Below the pieces are notes generated by a model. That model was not told where the DNA came from. It worked only from the letters and a program-made list of their open reading frames with translations, and did not search any database. This document shows positions 5,462 through 5,466 of a stretch of DNA of 5,466 nucleotides, piece by piece; positions within the stretch are counted from its first letter, which is position 1; every line of letters begins with the position of its first letter. Both the position numbers and the translations under genes were made by a program. Source of the stretch: Chloroflexota bacterium (GTDB taxonomy: Bacteria; Chloroflexota; Limnocylindria; Limnocylindrales; CSP1-4); assembly GCA_013695255.1 (NCBI GenBank), contig JACDAV010000232.1, positions 1 through 5,466 on the forward strand, read 5' to 3'.

Positions 5462-5466
5462 TGATG

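Overview
The window is a high-GC bacterial segment (roughly two-thirds G+C by eye) with strong GC bias at third codon positions. Gene styles fit Chloroflexota (Limnocylindria-like lineages) or Actinomycetota: a Gly/Ser/Ala/Pro-rich linker after a lipoprotein signal, a two-domain PRC-barrel protein, a kinase-fold protein resembling an actinobacterial family, and an RHH/MazF pair with a leaderless-looking promoter. The sequence alone does not settle the phylum.

Layout. Positions 1-1267 (minus strand) hold the start of a sugar-uptake operon: a LacI-family repressor gene followed, with a 4-base ATGA overlap, by the N-terminus of a solute-binding lipoprotein that runs off the left edge. The lipoprotein start is easily missed because its frame is cut by the window edge. 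A perfect 14-bp LacI-type operator lies 12 bases upstream of the lacI start, and two weaker sites sharing AAGCGCT lie further upstream, so the repressor very likely controls its own operon. Positions 1412-2158 (minus) encode an aminoglycoside-phosphotransferase-fold protein of unknown substrate. Across a 178-base divergent spacer, a plus-strand pair follows: a double PRC-barrel protein (2337-2840) and a divergent ZIP-family membrane transporter (2966-3748) whose usual metal-binding histidines are replaced.

The transporter's stop is two bases from the stop of a convergent, minus-strand, NAD-type zinc-dependent alcohol/polyol dehydrogenase (3751-4779). Upstream of the dehydrogenase on the same strand is a complete type II toxin-antitoxin pair: a ribbon-helix-helix antitoxin (5204-5425) and a MazF/PemK-type endoribonuclease (4857-5204), overlapping at TGATG. 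The antitoxin has a recognisable promoter whose -10 box sits six bases before the ATG, and a 6-1-6 inverted repeat covers that -10 box.

Most genes belong to known families and I see no clear undescribed system. The points most worth a second look are the leaderless, self-operated TA promoter, the lacI operator cluster, and the ZIP-like transporter with a non-canonical metal site next to a PRC-barrel protein. No tRNA, rRNA, CRISPR array, insertion sequence or convincing intrinsic terminator was seen.
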